Source of the DNA: an uncultured Lysobacter sp.
GTDB lineage: Bacteria; Pseudomonadota; Gammaproteobacteria; Xanthomonadales; Xanthomonadaceae
Assembly (NCBI GenBank): GCA_902805755.1
Contig: CADCUA010000220.1
Span: forward strand, 1 to 17,504
DNA length: 17,504 nucleotides
Direction of reading: 5' to 3'
Below the pieces are notes generated by a model. The model worked only from the letters and a program-made list of their open reading frames with translations, was not told the DNA's origin and did no database searches. The translations under genes and the position numbers were made by a program. This document shows, in pieces, positions 1-8,746 of the stretch; the stretch's first letter is position 1, and each line of letters starts with the position of its first letter.

Positions 1-1916
1 GGCTCCAGAGTGCAACGGATGCCGCACTCGCGCAGCGCATCGACGAACGCGTGTGCCGGGAACGCGCTGTCGGGCGTCCAGTTGCGCAGTGCGGCGATCT
101 CGGGAAAGCGCACGCTCAGGCGCCACTTCGCGCGCAGCCGATCGGCAATCCGGTCGGGCACTTCCACCGCGGTGATGCCCTCGGGCGTCACGATGCGCAG
201 CGGTTGCGTGGGCCAGTCCTGGTCGAGCGCGGACAGCACCTGGTCCAGCAGCGGCAGCCAGGGACGCCAGCCGTCTTCCTCGGCGATGTGCAGCGGCTCG
301 CCAGGCACCTTGGTCGGCGACACCTCCGACACGCAGGCCGACGGCACGTGCACCAGGCCCGGGTAGACGCGCCCGCGTGCATGCGGATAGTTCTGCCGCT
401 TGTCGGTGGCCGGGCGGCGCGCCTCCTGGAGCATGCGCCACAGGCGCGGGCGCCAGAGCCAGTCCCGCAGCACCGTGAGCCCGCGACGGCGGGCCGCGAG
501 GTTGAAGCCGAATCCACGCAGCGTCAGCGGCAGCAGCCCGCGTGCAACGGTGATGGGATCGTTGCCGGGCAGCGCGGTGCGCGCGTGCAGGGGCAGGCGT
601 GCAAGCCCCGGCGGTGGCGCATGGCCGGCGAGCAGTTCGCGCACGATCGCGGCGCGACGGCGCATCGCGGTGGAGGGATGGCCGGTGTGCACGCGCGTGA
701 GCGCGTCCTCCAGCGCGGCGTGCAGTGAACCGGCGCTCTCCGGAAATTCCACGCGCACGCGTGCAAGCACGTCGGGCGCCAGGTGGATCGCGACCCTGAG
801 CGGGAACTCCGCCCGGCCCGCGTCGAGGCGCGCCACGAAGCCCGACGCCACGTCCGCGCGCAACGTCGCGTCGGTCACCAGCGACAGGGCCTGCCGCAGC
901 GCCTGGCCGGCGACGGCCGGCACCGCGTCGTCCACGAGCCGCTGCCACAACTCCAATGCCAGCGCGGACGGCAGGCGCGGGAGCAGTTCGGCGATGCCCG
1001 CGCGCACGAACGGCGCAGGATCGTCGGCCAGGCGCCGCAGCGAGACGACGTAGTCGGCGCGCACCGGCAATCCGGCCACGAGGGCTTCGGCGAGGCGTCG
1101 CCGGAAGAACATGGAATCGCCTTCCTCATGCCGCGCGAGTCGCTGTTCGGCGATCGGCTGCAGCTCCTCGGGCGCGAAGCGCGCCAGCGTTTCCAGTGCC
1201 TCGCACTGCAGCCAGATGGATTGGCGCGTGTCGAGCACGCTGCGGTAGACGTACTGCACCGTGGAACGCGCCAGATGCCCGCGCGCGCGCGCGCCGAGGC
1301 CGCCCAGCGCCGCGCGCAGGCAGGCGAGAGCGGCCTCGCGGATACGCGGGTCGCCGGGGAAGCCGAGCAGGGGGCGCAGGCTCGCCTCGAGGTCCAGCAC
1401 CTCCCAGGTCGACGCACCGGCGACGATAGGGTGGATGGCGCACAGGTGCTGCGCGAGCGGGCCGAGCCGTTCGAGGCAGAACCGGATGCGGCGCTCGATG
1501 CGCGCGCGCTCGCGGTCGTAGCGCTCGGCCACGGCATCGACGTCGAGCCAGCGCGACAGCGCGGCCCGGTCGCCGCGCAGCTGCCGTGCATCGGCGCCCA
1601 GGCCCGCGAGGAATTCAAGCATCAGCGCATGGCGGACGGCCGTGGTCTCCGCCAGTTCCAGCCGTTGCTGGTAGAGGCGGAACGTGTGCGTGAGCTGGCC
1701 ATGCCGGGTGGCGAGCGCTTCCAGCTGCTCGCGCAGGTAACGGGCGAGTTCAAGCTGCTCCCATGCGCCGGGATCGTCCTCGACGGACGGCAGCCGCGCG
1801 CCGGGCCAGCGCATGAAGTCGGCCACCACGGCCTTGCGTTCGCGCACGTCCAGCTTGCGCCACATCGGCAGCACCGCGCGATCGAGCAGCGCGGCGATCC
1901 GCGCCTCGCGCGTCAT
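1..1916 (-). CDS. HEAT-repeat-like protein, last visible gene of the envelope operon (C-terminus outside window)
   Basis: The frame is open from ATG 1914-1916 to the left edge (638 codons, no stop). The start overlaps the TGA of the upstream gene as ATGA, and a GGGAG ribosome-binding site (plus-strand 1924-1928) lies 7 bases upstream, so the start is well supported. There is no signal peptide or membrane segment, so the protein is probably cytoplasmic. Residues about 1-160 are charged and helical. About 180-345 contain several antiparallel helix pairs of HEAT/ARM style, such as RIREAALACLRAAL (191-204) and APFVRAGIAELLPRL (301-315). The part after about 505 changes character (HVPSACVSEVSPTK at 523-536, IVTPEGITAVEVPDRI at 575-590) and looks like a separate alpha/beta region that I do not recognise. 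HEAT repeats are usually protein-binding scaffolds; a cytoplasmic adaptor for the PgsC-like membrane protein is my inference. The repeat assignment is by eye. Confidence 0.85.
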   Translation of the reverse strand, partial: MTREARIAALLDRAVLPMWRKLDVRERKAVVADFMRWPGARLPSVEDDPGAWEQLELARYLREQLEALATRHGQLTHTFRLYQQRLELAETTAVRHALMLEFLAGLGADARQLRGDRAALSRWLDVDAVAERYDRERARIERRIRFCLERLGPLAQHLCAIHPIVAGASTWEVLDLEASLRPLLGFPGDPRIREAALACLRAALGGLGARARGHLARSTVQYVYRSVLDTRQSIWLQCEALETLARFAPEELQPIAEQRLARHEEGDSMFFRRRLAEALVAGLPVRADYVVSLRRLADDPAPFVRAGIAELLPRLPSALALELWQRLVDDAVPAVAGQALRQALSLVTDATLRADVASGFVARLDAGRAEFPLRVAIHLAPDVLARVRVEFPESAGSLHAALEDALTRVHTGHPSTAMRRRAAIVRELLAGHAPPPGLARLPLHARTALPGNDPITVARGLLPLTLRGFGFNLAARRRGLTVLRDWLWRPRLWRMLQEARRPATDKRQNYPHARGRVYPGLVHVPSACVSEVSPTKVPGEPLHIAEEDGWRPWLPLLDQVLSALDQDWPTQPLRIVTPEGITAVEVPDRIADRLRAKWRLSVRFPEIAALRNWTPDSAFPAHAFVDALRECGIRCTLE

Positions 1917-4900
1917 GGCGCTGCTCCCGGGTCGAGCAGGCCATCGACGAGGTCGGTTTCCGTCACGCCGCGCAGGAACAGTTCGGACGGCGCGAAATCA
2001 TCCAGCCCGCGGCCGTCGTGGTCGAACCATTCCACGCTGAAGCCGCCCTGCGCCTGACGCGAACCGGCGTCGTACCCGAGCGACAGCCGCAGCCGCCAGC
2101 CATCGTCGGCGCCGAGTAGCAGGCGGCCGAAGGCGAGTTCGACGCGTTCGCGCGTGCTTGCCTCGCGGCGGTCCGCGTCGCGCAGGTAACGGCGCATGTC
2201 GACGCCCGCGGAGGCGGTCCAGCCGTGGCGGGCCCAGCGCCATGCCAGGCCCGCGCCGAGATTGTCGACATCCACGCTCGGCAACTCGTTGCTCACCGCG
2301 CGCGCATCGAACACCCACTCGCTGTCGTAGCGCGCGCGCCATGCGACGCGGTAGCCCAGGTCGAGCTGCCGGCGGTGGCGGTCGCGGTAGCGGCTGTAGA
2401 CGTCGTTGTCGAGGCCGGCGGTCAAATCGCGGTCCACGCCACGCAGCGACTGCGTGCGCCAGCGCAGGCCGAGTTCCCATTCGTCGCGCCAGCGCTCGTC
2501 GCGCCGACGGCTCCACTCGAGTGCAGCGCGCAGGCTCGCGGCATGGGCAGGGGACGCCAATCCGGCCGCCGCTGACTGGCGCCACGCGGATGCATCCAGC
2601 GACGCGCCCCAGGGGCCGCCAGACTGGCGCCATTGCAGGTCGTGCTGCAGGCCAAGCACGCCGAAGCCCGCGTCATGGCGGCGCCCGACCACGTCGAGGC
2701 GTCCCCACAGCCCGTACGCCGGCGCCTGCCAGCGCCGACGCCAGCGCAGCTCGGCGAAGCGTTCGCGGCGATCGTCGGCGTCGTCGGTGTCCGTGCGCTG
2801 CTGCAACGCGGCCTGCAGCCCCCAGGTCCCGTCTTCGCCGCCGGAGTCCGGCCATGTCGATGGCCACGGTGCGGGCGGCGCGTCCGTGTCGATCGCCGCA
2901 ACCATTGCGTGCGTCATCGGCGGCTCGGTGGCGCTGCGTGCTGCCTCGTGTGCGGGCGCCGGGTCCAGCACCAGCGCGCTGATCCGCATCGCGCCACCGG
3001 CACGGCGCGGCATGATGCGAACCGACCCGGTCGCATCGACCTGTTCAAGGCGCACGTCGCTGCGGCTGCCGTCCCATTCAACGATGCGCAGCAGCGCGGG
3101 ACCTGCAACGGGCACGGCCACCGGCCCGCGGTGGTAGGTAACGGGTCGGCGACCATCCAGCGGCGCGCCCTCGGCGGCAGCGACCTGGAGCGTGACGAAC
3201 GTGCCCGGCAACGCATCACCGACGCCCAGGTGCAGTTCGCCGCGCGCGTCGGCGGTGTCGGTCGCGATGCTCGACATGCCGCTGCGCAGGCGACGCGATT
3301 CGCCGCGCGTCGTTCGGACCTCCACGACGTCCGCCAGCGCCGTGCGCGCCTGCAGCGTCAGCCGCACGGTCTGACCGGGACGCAAGCCTTCGAGCACCCA
3401 GCCCTGGCCGGCGCGCAGCACGAACGCGGCGTCGTCATCGATTCCGGCCCAGCGCTCGCGTCGCGCGAAAAGCGGCTGCGTGGAGCGGCCGTCAGCGACT
3501 TCGCGGGCGCGCACGCCTTCGTGCGCCAGCGGCTCGACGCGCCGCCACGTGACATGCCGGTCGAGTTCGGCGAACACGCCCGGCGCGGTAGCCGTGGAAT
3601 CGGCTTCGCGCATCGCGAGGGCGCGCACGGCGGCGGCATGCGCGGCATCGGTGTCGCCCGCTTCGACCAGGCGCAGCGCCCGCAGCGCGGCCTGCGTTGC
3701 GGTGCGTACCGGCATGTCGTCAGCGATGGCGGGTGCCGACGCGTCGAGCGTGACGGCCCCTGCATCGCGGCGCGGTTCAACCGGACCGCCCGGTGCATGG
3801 ATCGGGATGCGGACGTCGAGCCGGTCGACGCGACAGGCCTCCGCCACATTGAGCGCGACCCTGATCGCGCGCCCATCGGCGTCGCCTGGCTCGAGGCGCG
3901 ACGCGTGCGGCGCTGCGACCGCCGCGTCGAGCCGCGCCAGCACGTCACCCGACACCGGCTCGATTGCCAGCGATTGGCCCAACGCCGTCGCTTCGAACGG
4001 CACGCGCACGGCCAGGCCCGGCGCCGCGCCCGATACGACATCGCGCAATGTGGTCGCGTCCGCGTCCGCAGCGGGCAGCAGCACCTGCCACGTGCGTGCG
4101 CCGCTGTGCAGGCGCACCCATTGCGGCACGCTCGCGGTGGCGCGCAGTTCCAGGGTGTTCATGCCGGCGCGCTCGAGAACCCATTGCGCGGGGATCGAAG
4201 GGCTTGCCCGTGCGTACGCGACTTCCGTTTCGCGCTCGGTACGCAACCGGACCAGCGCGGCAGCGTGATCCGCCGGCACGGACTCGGTCGGTACAACGGG
4301 CGGCGCAGGTACGTCGCGCGCGGCACGCGCGGCCAGTGCGCCGGCCAGCGGCTCGCCTTCCGCATCGAGCGCGTGCGCAAGCCGCGCCCACGCGGCCGCG
4401 TCGCGTCGCCGCGCGGGCGCCTGTACGGCCCATGCTTGCGCCGCGGTCCTCAATTCATGCTGATCAGTGCGGGCCGCCCAGTCATCGAACGCGGCGTGGA
4501 CACGTGGCTCGTCGGGGGCCGCCGCGAATGCCTGCAGCGCGGCGCAGCGCGCGAGCACCGGGTCGACCTCCTGCGCGTCGGCCAGCTGCGCGAGCGCCTG
4601 CGCGACGACGCCGGCCGTGCCGCTCGAACCCGCGATCGCCTTGACGCAGGCGTCGCCGGCGAACCGCTGCGCGCGCGCCGCGAGCAGGCGCCGCACATGG
4701 TCGATGTCGCGCGTGGCGTGCAGCGCATTGGGAACGTCGGTCAGCGGCCGTGTTTCCACCGCCAGCAGCGCGTCCTGCAGACGTTCGGGGTCGAGCAGCG
4801 CCGGGTCGAGTACGGCGTCGGCGAGCTGTCGCGGCGCGGGGACGCGCTGGTCGACCGCCACCCACACCCCGTGCGGCCCGGTGTTCACCAGCGTGGACGA

Positions 4901-6304
4901 CGCACCGGCATCGCGAAGCGGCACAAGTGCCTGCGAGGCATCGACGACGGGCGCGCCGGCCGCATCGATCGCGAGCAGGCCGTCCGCGGCGCTGGACGCG
5001 GCTTGCAGCGCCCGCACGATCGCGGAGTCGACGCGCAGTTCGACCGTCGCGTGGCCCGCATGCTGCAGACGCAATGAGGCGGTCGCGGACGTGGGCGCGG
5101 CATGCGCCACCGCGATGCGCAACAGTCCCGGCCGGCCCGGCGCTGCCGGATCGATGCGCCAGCGCGCGCCCGCCGCCAGCCAGTGGAACGCGAGCGCGGC
5201 CACCGGCGTTTCGCCCGGGCGCGGGCGCTGGGTGTCGAATGCCGCACGCGGGTCCGGATCCGGAAACCGTGCGCGCCATCGGCGCGTGACCAGCGCGCCG
5301 CCGTCCTGCGGGCGCAGAGCCACGGGGCGCGCGAAGGCATAGCGCGCCAGGAAGGCCTGCGCGCGGGGCTCTGAAAAGTCCTGCACGGCGCGGCCGAATG
5401 CCTGTTCGATCGGCTCGTCCTGCATTGGCATCAGATGCTCGCGCGCGGGATCGGTGCCGACATCCAGCGCGTTCGCCGGCGTGCCGGCTAGCGGCGCCAA
5501 CGCCTTGAGCCAGACGCCCGGCTCGCCCTGCACCCGCACTTCGCGCGTGCCGTGCGGCACCTCGATGCGCAGCCGGCCGGCGAGGTCGAGCACTTCCGCG
5601 CAGCCGTCGGTGACATGCAACTGCTCGCGCTCGACCGGCGTCGGCACGCGGCCGTCGAACACCGTGCGGCCGTCGGCCTGCACGCGCAGCCATGTTGCAT
5701 CGGCAGGCAGCAGGCGCGGCTGCTGCGTGCGCCAGACATCCAGACGCAGCACGCCGGCATCGCCCCACGGCCGGTACGTCACGGGTGCATCGGCCAGGCG
5801 CAGAACATGGTCCCGCCGACCGGGGCGCTTACGCGCACGCAGCGCCTCATCGCCCACCGGGTCCACGGGCACGAGCCATGGATCCGAGCCGCCACGACGG
5901 CCGTCCCGACGCACATGCACAGTCGCGCGTGTCGTGTCTGCGCTTTCCAGGCGCAGCCAGCGCCGCCCGGTGCCCCCCGTGTCCACGGCGTGCGTGCGCG
6001 CATCGAACGCGTGGGTCGGATGGCGCACCAGCAGCGCGCCGCCCTGGCTGCCCCATACGTCCGGCACGGCGCCCGCGTCCAGCTCGATATCGACCACGCG
6101 GCCGCCGTCGATCGGCGCGAGCACCGGCCGGCCCGGCGCGATCTCGAACACATGGCGATCGCGCGCGACGTCGCGCCGGACCTCGCCTAGCGTCGCCGCT
6201 TCCAGGTTGTCGCGCCGTGGCAACGCCTGGGCTCGCGTGTCGGTCGCGGCGGCCGTAAGCGCGATTGCCAGGGCAACGGCGAGCGGGGAGGACGTCAAAG
6301 ACAT
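1913..6304 (-). CDS. Large exported protein with predicted C-terminal outer-membrane beta-barrel
   Basis: The protein has 1463 residues. I chose ATG 6302-6304 because it gives a good signal peptide (hydrophobic residues 7-20, likely cleavage near AQA at 25-27); the upstream extension is arginine-rich junk. It overlaps the preceding lipoprotein gene by 10 bases. Residues about 28-500 look like successive beta-sandwich modules. About 500-690 are helical and Ala/Leu-rich, like a solenoid. About 700-1120 are mostly beta again. About 1158-1427 show short amphipathic strands separated by charged turns (e.g. GLWGRLDVVGRR, 1198-1209; WELGLRWRTQSL, 1276-1287), ending in an aromatic strand (GFSVEWF, 1421-1427), as in outer-membrane barrels. 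A tail of about 36 residues follows, so the terminal aromatic signal is not at the very end. The layout recalls PgaA, PelB or BcsC (periplasmic scaffold plus barrel), but I see no TPR consensus and no sequence match. Role inferred: export of, or anchoring to, the product of the operon. The barrel call is by eye. Confidence 0.85.
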   Translation of the reverse strand: MSLTSSPLAVALAIALTAAATDTRAQALPRRDNLEAATLGEVRRDVARDRHVFEIAPGRPVLAPIDGGRVVDIELDAGAVPDVWGSQGGALLVRHPTHAFDARTHAVDTGGTGRRWLRLESADTTRATVHVRRDGRRGGSDPWLVPVDPVGDEALRARKRPGRRDHVLRLADAPVTYRPWGDAGVLRLDVWRTQQPRLLPADATWLRVQADGRTVFDGRVPTPVEREQLHVTDGCAEVLDLAGRLRIEVPHGTREVRVQGEPGVWLKALAPLAGTPANALDVGTDPAREHLMPMQDEPIEQAFGRAVQDFSEPRAQAFLARYAFARPVALRPQDGGALVTRRWRARFPDPDPRAAFDTQRPRPGETPVAALAFHWLAAGARWRIDPAAPGRPGLLRIAVAHAAPTSATASLRLQHAGHATVELRVDSAIVRALQAASSAADGLLAIDAAGAPVVDASQALVPLRDAGASSTLVNTGPHGVWVAVDQRVPAPRQLADAVLDPALLDPERLQDALLAVETRPLTDVPNALHATRDIDHVRRLLAARAQRFAGDACVKAIAGSSGTAGVVAQALAQLADAQEVDPVLARCAALQAFAAAPDEPRVHAAFDDWAARTDQHELRTAAQAWAVQAPARRRDAAAWARLAHALDAEGEPLAGALAARAARDVPAPPVVPTESVPADHAAALVRLRTERETEVAYARASPSIPAQWVLERAGMNTLELRATASVPQWVRLHSGARTWQVLLPAADADATTLRDVVSGAAPGLAVRVPFEATALGQSLAIEPVSGDVLARLDAAVAAPHASRLEPGDADGRAIRVALNVAEACRVDRLDVRIPIHAPGGPVEPRRDAGAVTLDASAPAIADDMPVRTATQAALRALRLVEAGDTDAAHAAAVRALAMREADSTATAPGVFAELDRHVTWRRVEPLAHEGVRAREVADGRSTQPLFARRERWAGIDDDAAFVLRAGQGWVLEGLRPGQTVRLTLQARTALADVVEVRTTRGESRRLRSGMSSIATDTADARGELHLGVGDALPGTFVTLQVAAAEGAPLDGRRPVTYHRGPVAVPVAGPALLRIVEWDGSRSDVRLEQVDATGSVRIMPRRAGGAMRISALVLDPAPAHEAARSATEPPMTHAMVAAIDTDAPPAPWPSTWPDSGGEDGTWGLQAALQQRTDTDDADDRRERFAELRWRRRWQAPAYGLWGRLDVVGRRHDAGFGVLGLQHDLQWRQSGGPWGASLDASAWRQSAAAGLASPAHAASLRAALEWSRRRDERWRDEWELGLRWRTQSLRGVDRDLTAGLDNDVYSRYRDRHRRQLDLGYRVAWRARYDSEWVFDARAVSNELPSVDVDNLGAGLAWRWARHGWTASAGVDMRRYLRDADRREASTRERVELAFGRLLLGADDGWRLRLSLGYDAGSRQAQGGFSVEWFDHDGRGLDDFAPSELFLRGVTETDLVDGLLDPGAAP

Positions 6305-7128
6305 GCGGCCAAGGATCGCAGGCGGTCGGCGTCGCGCACGAGATCCGCGCGCAGCTCCTCGCCGAGTTCCAGGTGGACGAAGCGGCCGGCGCTGCCGGCA
6401 TCGGCCATCGCGGCGCGCACCGCGTTGCGCGTGCCGCCGGGATAGGGCGCTTCGACCGGAAACAGGCGCGCATCGAAGCCCGCGCGCACGAGGCACCCGG
6501 CCAGTAACTGCAGGGCCGGATCCGGCGAGCGGGTGCCGTTGCTGACAACCACGCTCTGGCCGGACAGGCCGTACCGGGTTGCGGTCGCCACGCCGAATCC
6601 ATGCAGCTGCACAACGAGCGCATCGATCTCGGGATGCGCGGACTCGCGACCGAGCAGCGCGAACGGCGCGCCCGGGACATTCGCCTGGTCCGCTGCATCC
6701 AGGCTGCGATGCGCGGAATTGAGCGCGAGCATGCGCGCGTTCGATTGGCGGTAGAGCACGAACGCGATATCACCGGTGCCGCGATCGCTCTCGCTGTGGG
6801 GCGCCTGCACCACGAGCGGGCGCGCGGCGCCGGTGCGGAACACATATCCGCCCCAGCCGAGTTCGCGCGGCGCGGCTTCGCGCACCGCGTGTTCATCGCC
6901 AGCGGCCAGGACCTCATGCCCCAGTGCGTGCCAATCGTGCGCGCCGGCGCCCCGCAGGCCGTGTGCGAATGCAGTCGCCAATGCCGCCGACTCCGCGGGC
7001 GAAGGTGCGCGATAACGATCGGTACGACCCGCCTGCAGCCAGGACTGCAGCGGATCGCGCCCATGGATGCATCCGGTCATCAGCAGCATGGTGGCGAGCA
7101 GCAGCGTGACGCGCGCATCAATCCGCAT
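6295..7128 (-). CDS. PghP-like poly-gamma-glutamate hydrolase lipoprotein (zinc-dependent amidase type)
   Basis: The protein has 277 residues. ATG 7126-7128 has a strong GGGGAG site 6 bases upstream and gives a lipoprotein signal: a hydrophobic stretch, then LMTGC with lipidated Cys20. Residue 21 is Ile, not Asp, so outer-membrane sorting is plausible. The mature part follows the order of motifs in phage PghP-type gamma-PGA hydrolases (M14-like zinc fold): APHSESDRGTGDIA at 109-122 (His111 and Asp115 as zinc-ligand candidates, GT conserved), LVVQLHGFG at 171-179 (His176, third ligand), a VVVSNGT segment at 193-199, and FVHLELGEELR at 250-260 with Glu254 as the likely catalytic acid. The match is from memory of the family, with a one-residue gap near the first motif. 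Such enzymes cut gamma-glutamyl bonds; here the enzyme would trim or release a polymer in the periplasm. An amidase acting on another gamma-linked substrate is possible. It overlaps the upstream gene by 11 bases and the downstream gene by 10. Confidence 0.8.
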   Translation of the reverse strand: MRIDARVTLLLATMLLMTGCIHGRDPLQSWLQAGRTDRYRAPSPAESAALATAFAHGLRGAGAHDWHALGHEVLAAGDEHAVREAAPRELGWGGYVFRTGAARPLVVQAPHSESDRGTGDIAFVLYRQSNARMLALNSAHRSLDAADQANVPGAPFALLGRESAHPEIDALVVQLHGFGVATATRYGLSGQSVVVSNGTRSPDPALQLLAGCLVRAGFDARLFPVEAPYPGGTRNAVRAAMADAGSAGRFVHLELGEELRADLVRDADRLRSLAACL

Positions 7129-8746
7129 CGGTGTCTCCCCGCGCGTCCGTGCGCTCCGGACGCAGCCGCAGGCGCAGCCGCGGCGGCGCCGGTGCGGCAG
7201 TGGCAGGCTCACGTTCGCGGATCGAAGGTGTGGAGGCACGATCCACTGACAGCACGCCAAGTGCGCGTGTTCCCACGATCGGGCCCATCGCGAGCCGCGG
7301 TTGTTCGACCAGCACCACCCCCTGCGAGAGGACGCTGCGCGGATCGACTTCGGGCTGGAACGAATACCAGCGCCGGCGTGCACCGCGCCCGCTGCGCGGC
7401 AGTGTCGTCGCCACGTGCGCGAGCACGGGTTCGTCGGCGTCCACCCTCAGCGAATGGGCCTGCGCCGGCGGCTGCAGGTCGATCTGCACCGGCTCGGATA
7501 CCGCGCGATCAGGCGCGATCGCAGGCCGGTCGTACCGCGACGGCTGCCAGGGCACGGCGACCACGCTCGACGCGAGGCGCGCGCCCTGGGCATCGACAAA
7601 ATGCAGCGTCGCGCGCGTGTCGCCACGCTCCGCGCGCAGGCGGATACGCACCGGTGGCGGCGCATCGCCGAGCGCATGCAGCCGGTAGCGAAGGACGCGG
7701 CCGGTCGATGCCCGGTGGTTGCGTGGGCGCAGGCCGGCCGGCACCAGCGGGTCGCCCGATGCCGCGTCACGCACGTCCACGTCACCGTGCGCGGCGGCAT
7801 GCAGTTCGTAGCGCCCGGCCGCCAGCGGCCCACGCCAGCGCCCGTCCACGCGCATGCGCCGGACGGGAGCACCGGGCGCGACGGGGCCGATGACCGTCAA
7901 CGCGAGCGGTGAGCCATCGCTGCTCCGGGCATCGATCATCGCCGTGCGCGCGGCATCGAGCTCCAGCCCCACATGCAGCGCCGGGCCGATCGCCAGCGCC
8001 AGAATGCGCGGGTCGTAACGACGCGGCGTAGCGCCCGGGCGCTGCCGCAGCACGCGGCGGGCGATGAACGCCTCGCCCGGCTGGCCCAGCGGGCCGATGC
8101 GCTGCTGGCGGTAGCGCAGCAGTTCCTGCTTGACGCGCGGGTCCACCAGCGCCGCCGGCGTGACCCAATCGTCGGTCAGCGCCTCGCGCGAGGCGTCACT
8201 GAGTCGCCGGTAGCGCAGGCGGACCTGCGGATCGGGCAGTCGCTGGTCGATCGCGCCGCGCCACAGCACCGTGTGCACGCCATCCGCCGTGTCGAGCACG
8301 CGCACCGACACGGCCTGCACGTCGGGACGACCGGTCAGGTCGATCCACTCGGTGGGCAGCACCCAGACGGCCTGTTCGATGAGGCCGTCCAGCAGCCCGT
8401 ACGGGCGCACATGCGTGACGGCGGGCAACGCGAGATAGCGTTGTTCACGCTCAATGCCACTCGCACCGTGCAGGCCGATTCCGATCGTCACCGGCATGCC
8501 TCGCGCGCGGCGCGCAGGCGGCGCTACGACAAAGCCCTGCAGCGCGAACCAGCCCTGGTGGGTGGACACGTTGAACTCCAGCGGCCGACCCGCGACAGGT
8601 TCGAACAGCACACGCTCGTCGAGCCCGGCGTTGCGTGCGGGTTCGAGATTGCGCCAGGCCTCCCAGCTGCGCCACGCGAACGACAGCGCGGGCGTGATGG
8701 CCACCAGCACCAGCAGCGCGAACAGTCCGTAGCCCAGTCGCCTCAT
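7118..8746 (-). CDS. Membrane-anchored periplasmic protein of unknown family
   Basis: The protein has 542 residues. ATG 8744-8746 overlaps the stop of the PgsC-like gene as ATGA and has GGGAG (plus-strand 8753-8757) 6 bases upstream; the in-frame sequence before it is low-quality and arginine-rich. Residues 7-26 form a single hydrophobic helix after MRR, so the rest should be periplasmic. A cleavable signal (LSFA-W, near 24/25) cannot be excluded. The remainder is beta-rich, with modules at about 50-180 (GIGLHGASGIE, 89-99) and about 270-500, and no cysteines. I see no catalytic motif and recognise no family. The style, with repeated short beta modules rich in Arg and Asp, resembles parts of the barrel protein two genes downstream. 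Lying between the membrane PgsC-like protein and the lipoprotein, it may be a periplasmic connector or polymer-handling subunit; this is inferred from position only. Confidence 0.85.
   Translation of the reverse strand: MRRLGYGLFALLVLVAITPALSFAWRSWEAWRNLEPARNAGLDERVLFEPVAGRPLEFNVSTHQGWFALQGFVVAPPARRARGMPVTIGIGLHGASGIEREQRYLALPAVTHVRPYGLLDGLIEQAVWVLPTEWIDLTGRPDVQAVSVRVLDTADGVHTVLWRGAIDQRLPDPQVRLRYRRLSDASREALTDDWVTPAALVDPRVKQELLRYRQQRIGPLGQPGEAFIARRVLRQRPGATPRRYDPRILALAIGPALHVGLELDAARTAMIDARSSDGSPLALTVIGPVAPGAPVRRMRVDGRWRGPLAAGRYELHAAAHGDVDVRDAASGDPLVPAGLRPRNHRASTGRVLRYRLHALGDAPPPVRIRLRAERGDTRATLHFVDAQGARLASSVVAVPWQPSRYDRPAIAPDRAVSEPVQIDLQPPAQAHSLRVDADEPVLAHVATTLPRSGRGARRRWYSFQPEVDPRSVLSQGVVLVEQPRLAMGPIVGTRALGVLSVDRASTPSIREREPATAAPAPPRLRLRLRPERTDARGDTDAD

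Noticed and set aside
1280..1294. Alternating GC tract of 15 bases inside the HEAT-like gene, as a possible phase-variation site
   Set aside because: Short alternating G/C tracts are common in DNA this GC-rich; the frame is intact and nothing else suggests switching.
783..2057. Long plus-strand open frame (424 codons) opposite the HEAT-like gene
   Set aside because: It is an antisense shadow of GC-rich coding; the translation is rich in Arg, Gln and His without domain logic, while the minus strand gives a coherent protein with coupled start and ribosome-binding site.
2633..5077. Plus-strand open frame of 814 codons opposite the barrel gene
   Set aside because: The composition is unnatural (Arg/His/Gln-rich) with no domains; the minus-strand frame spans the whole region with a signal peptide and barrel-like end.
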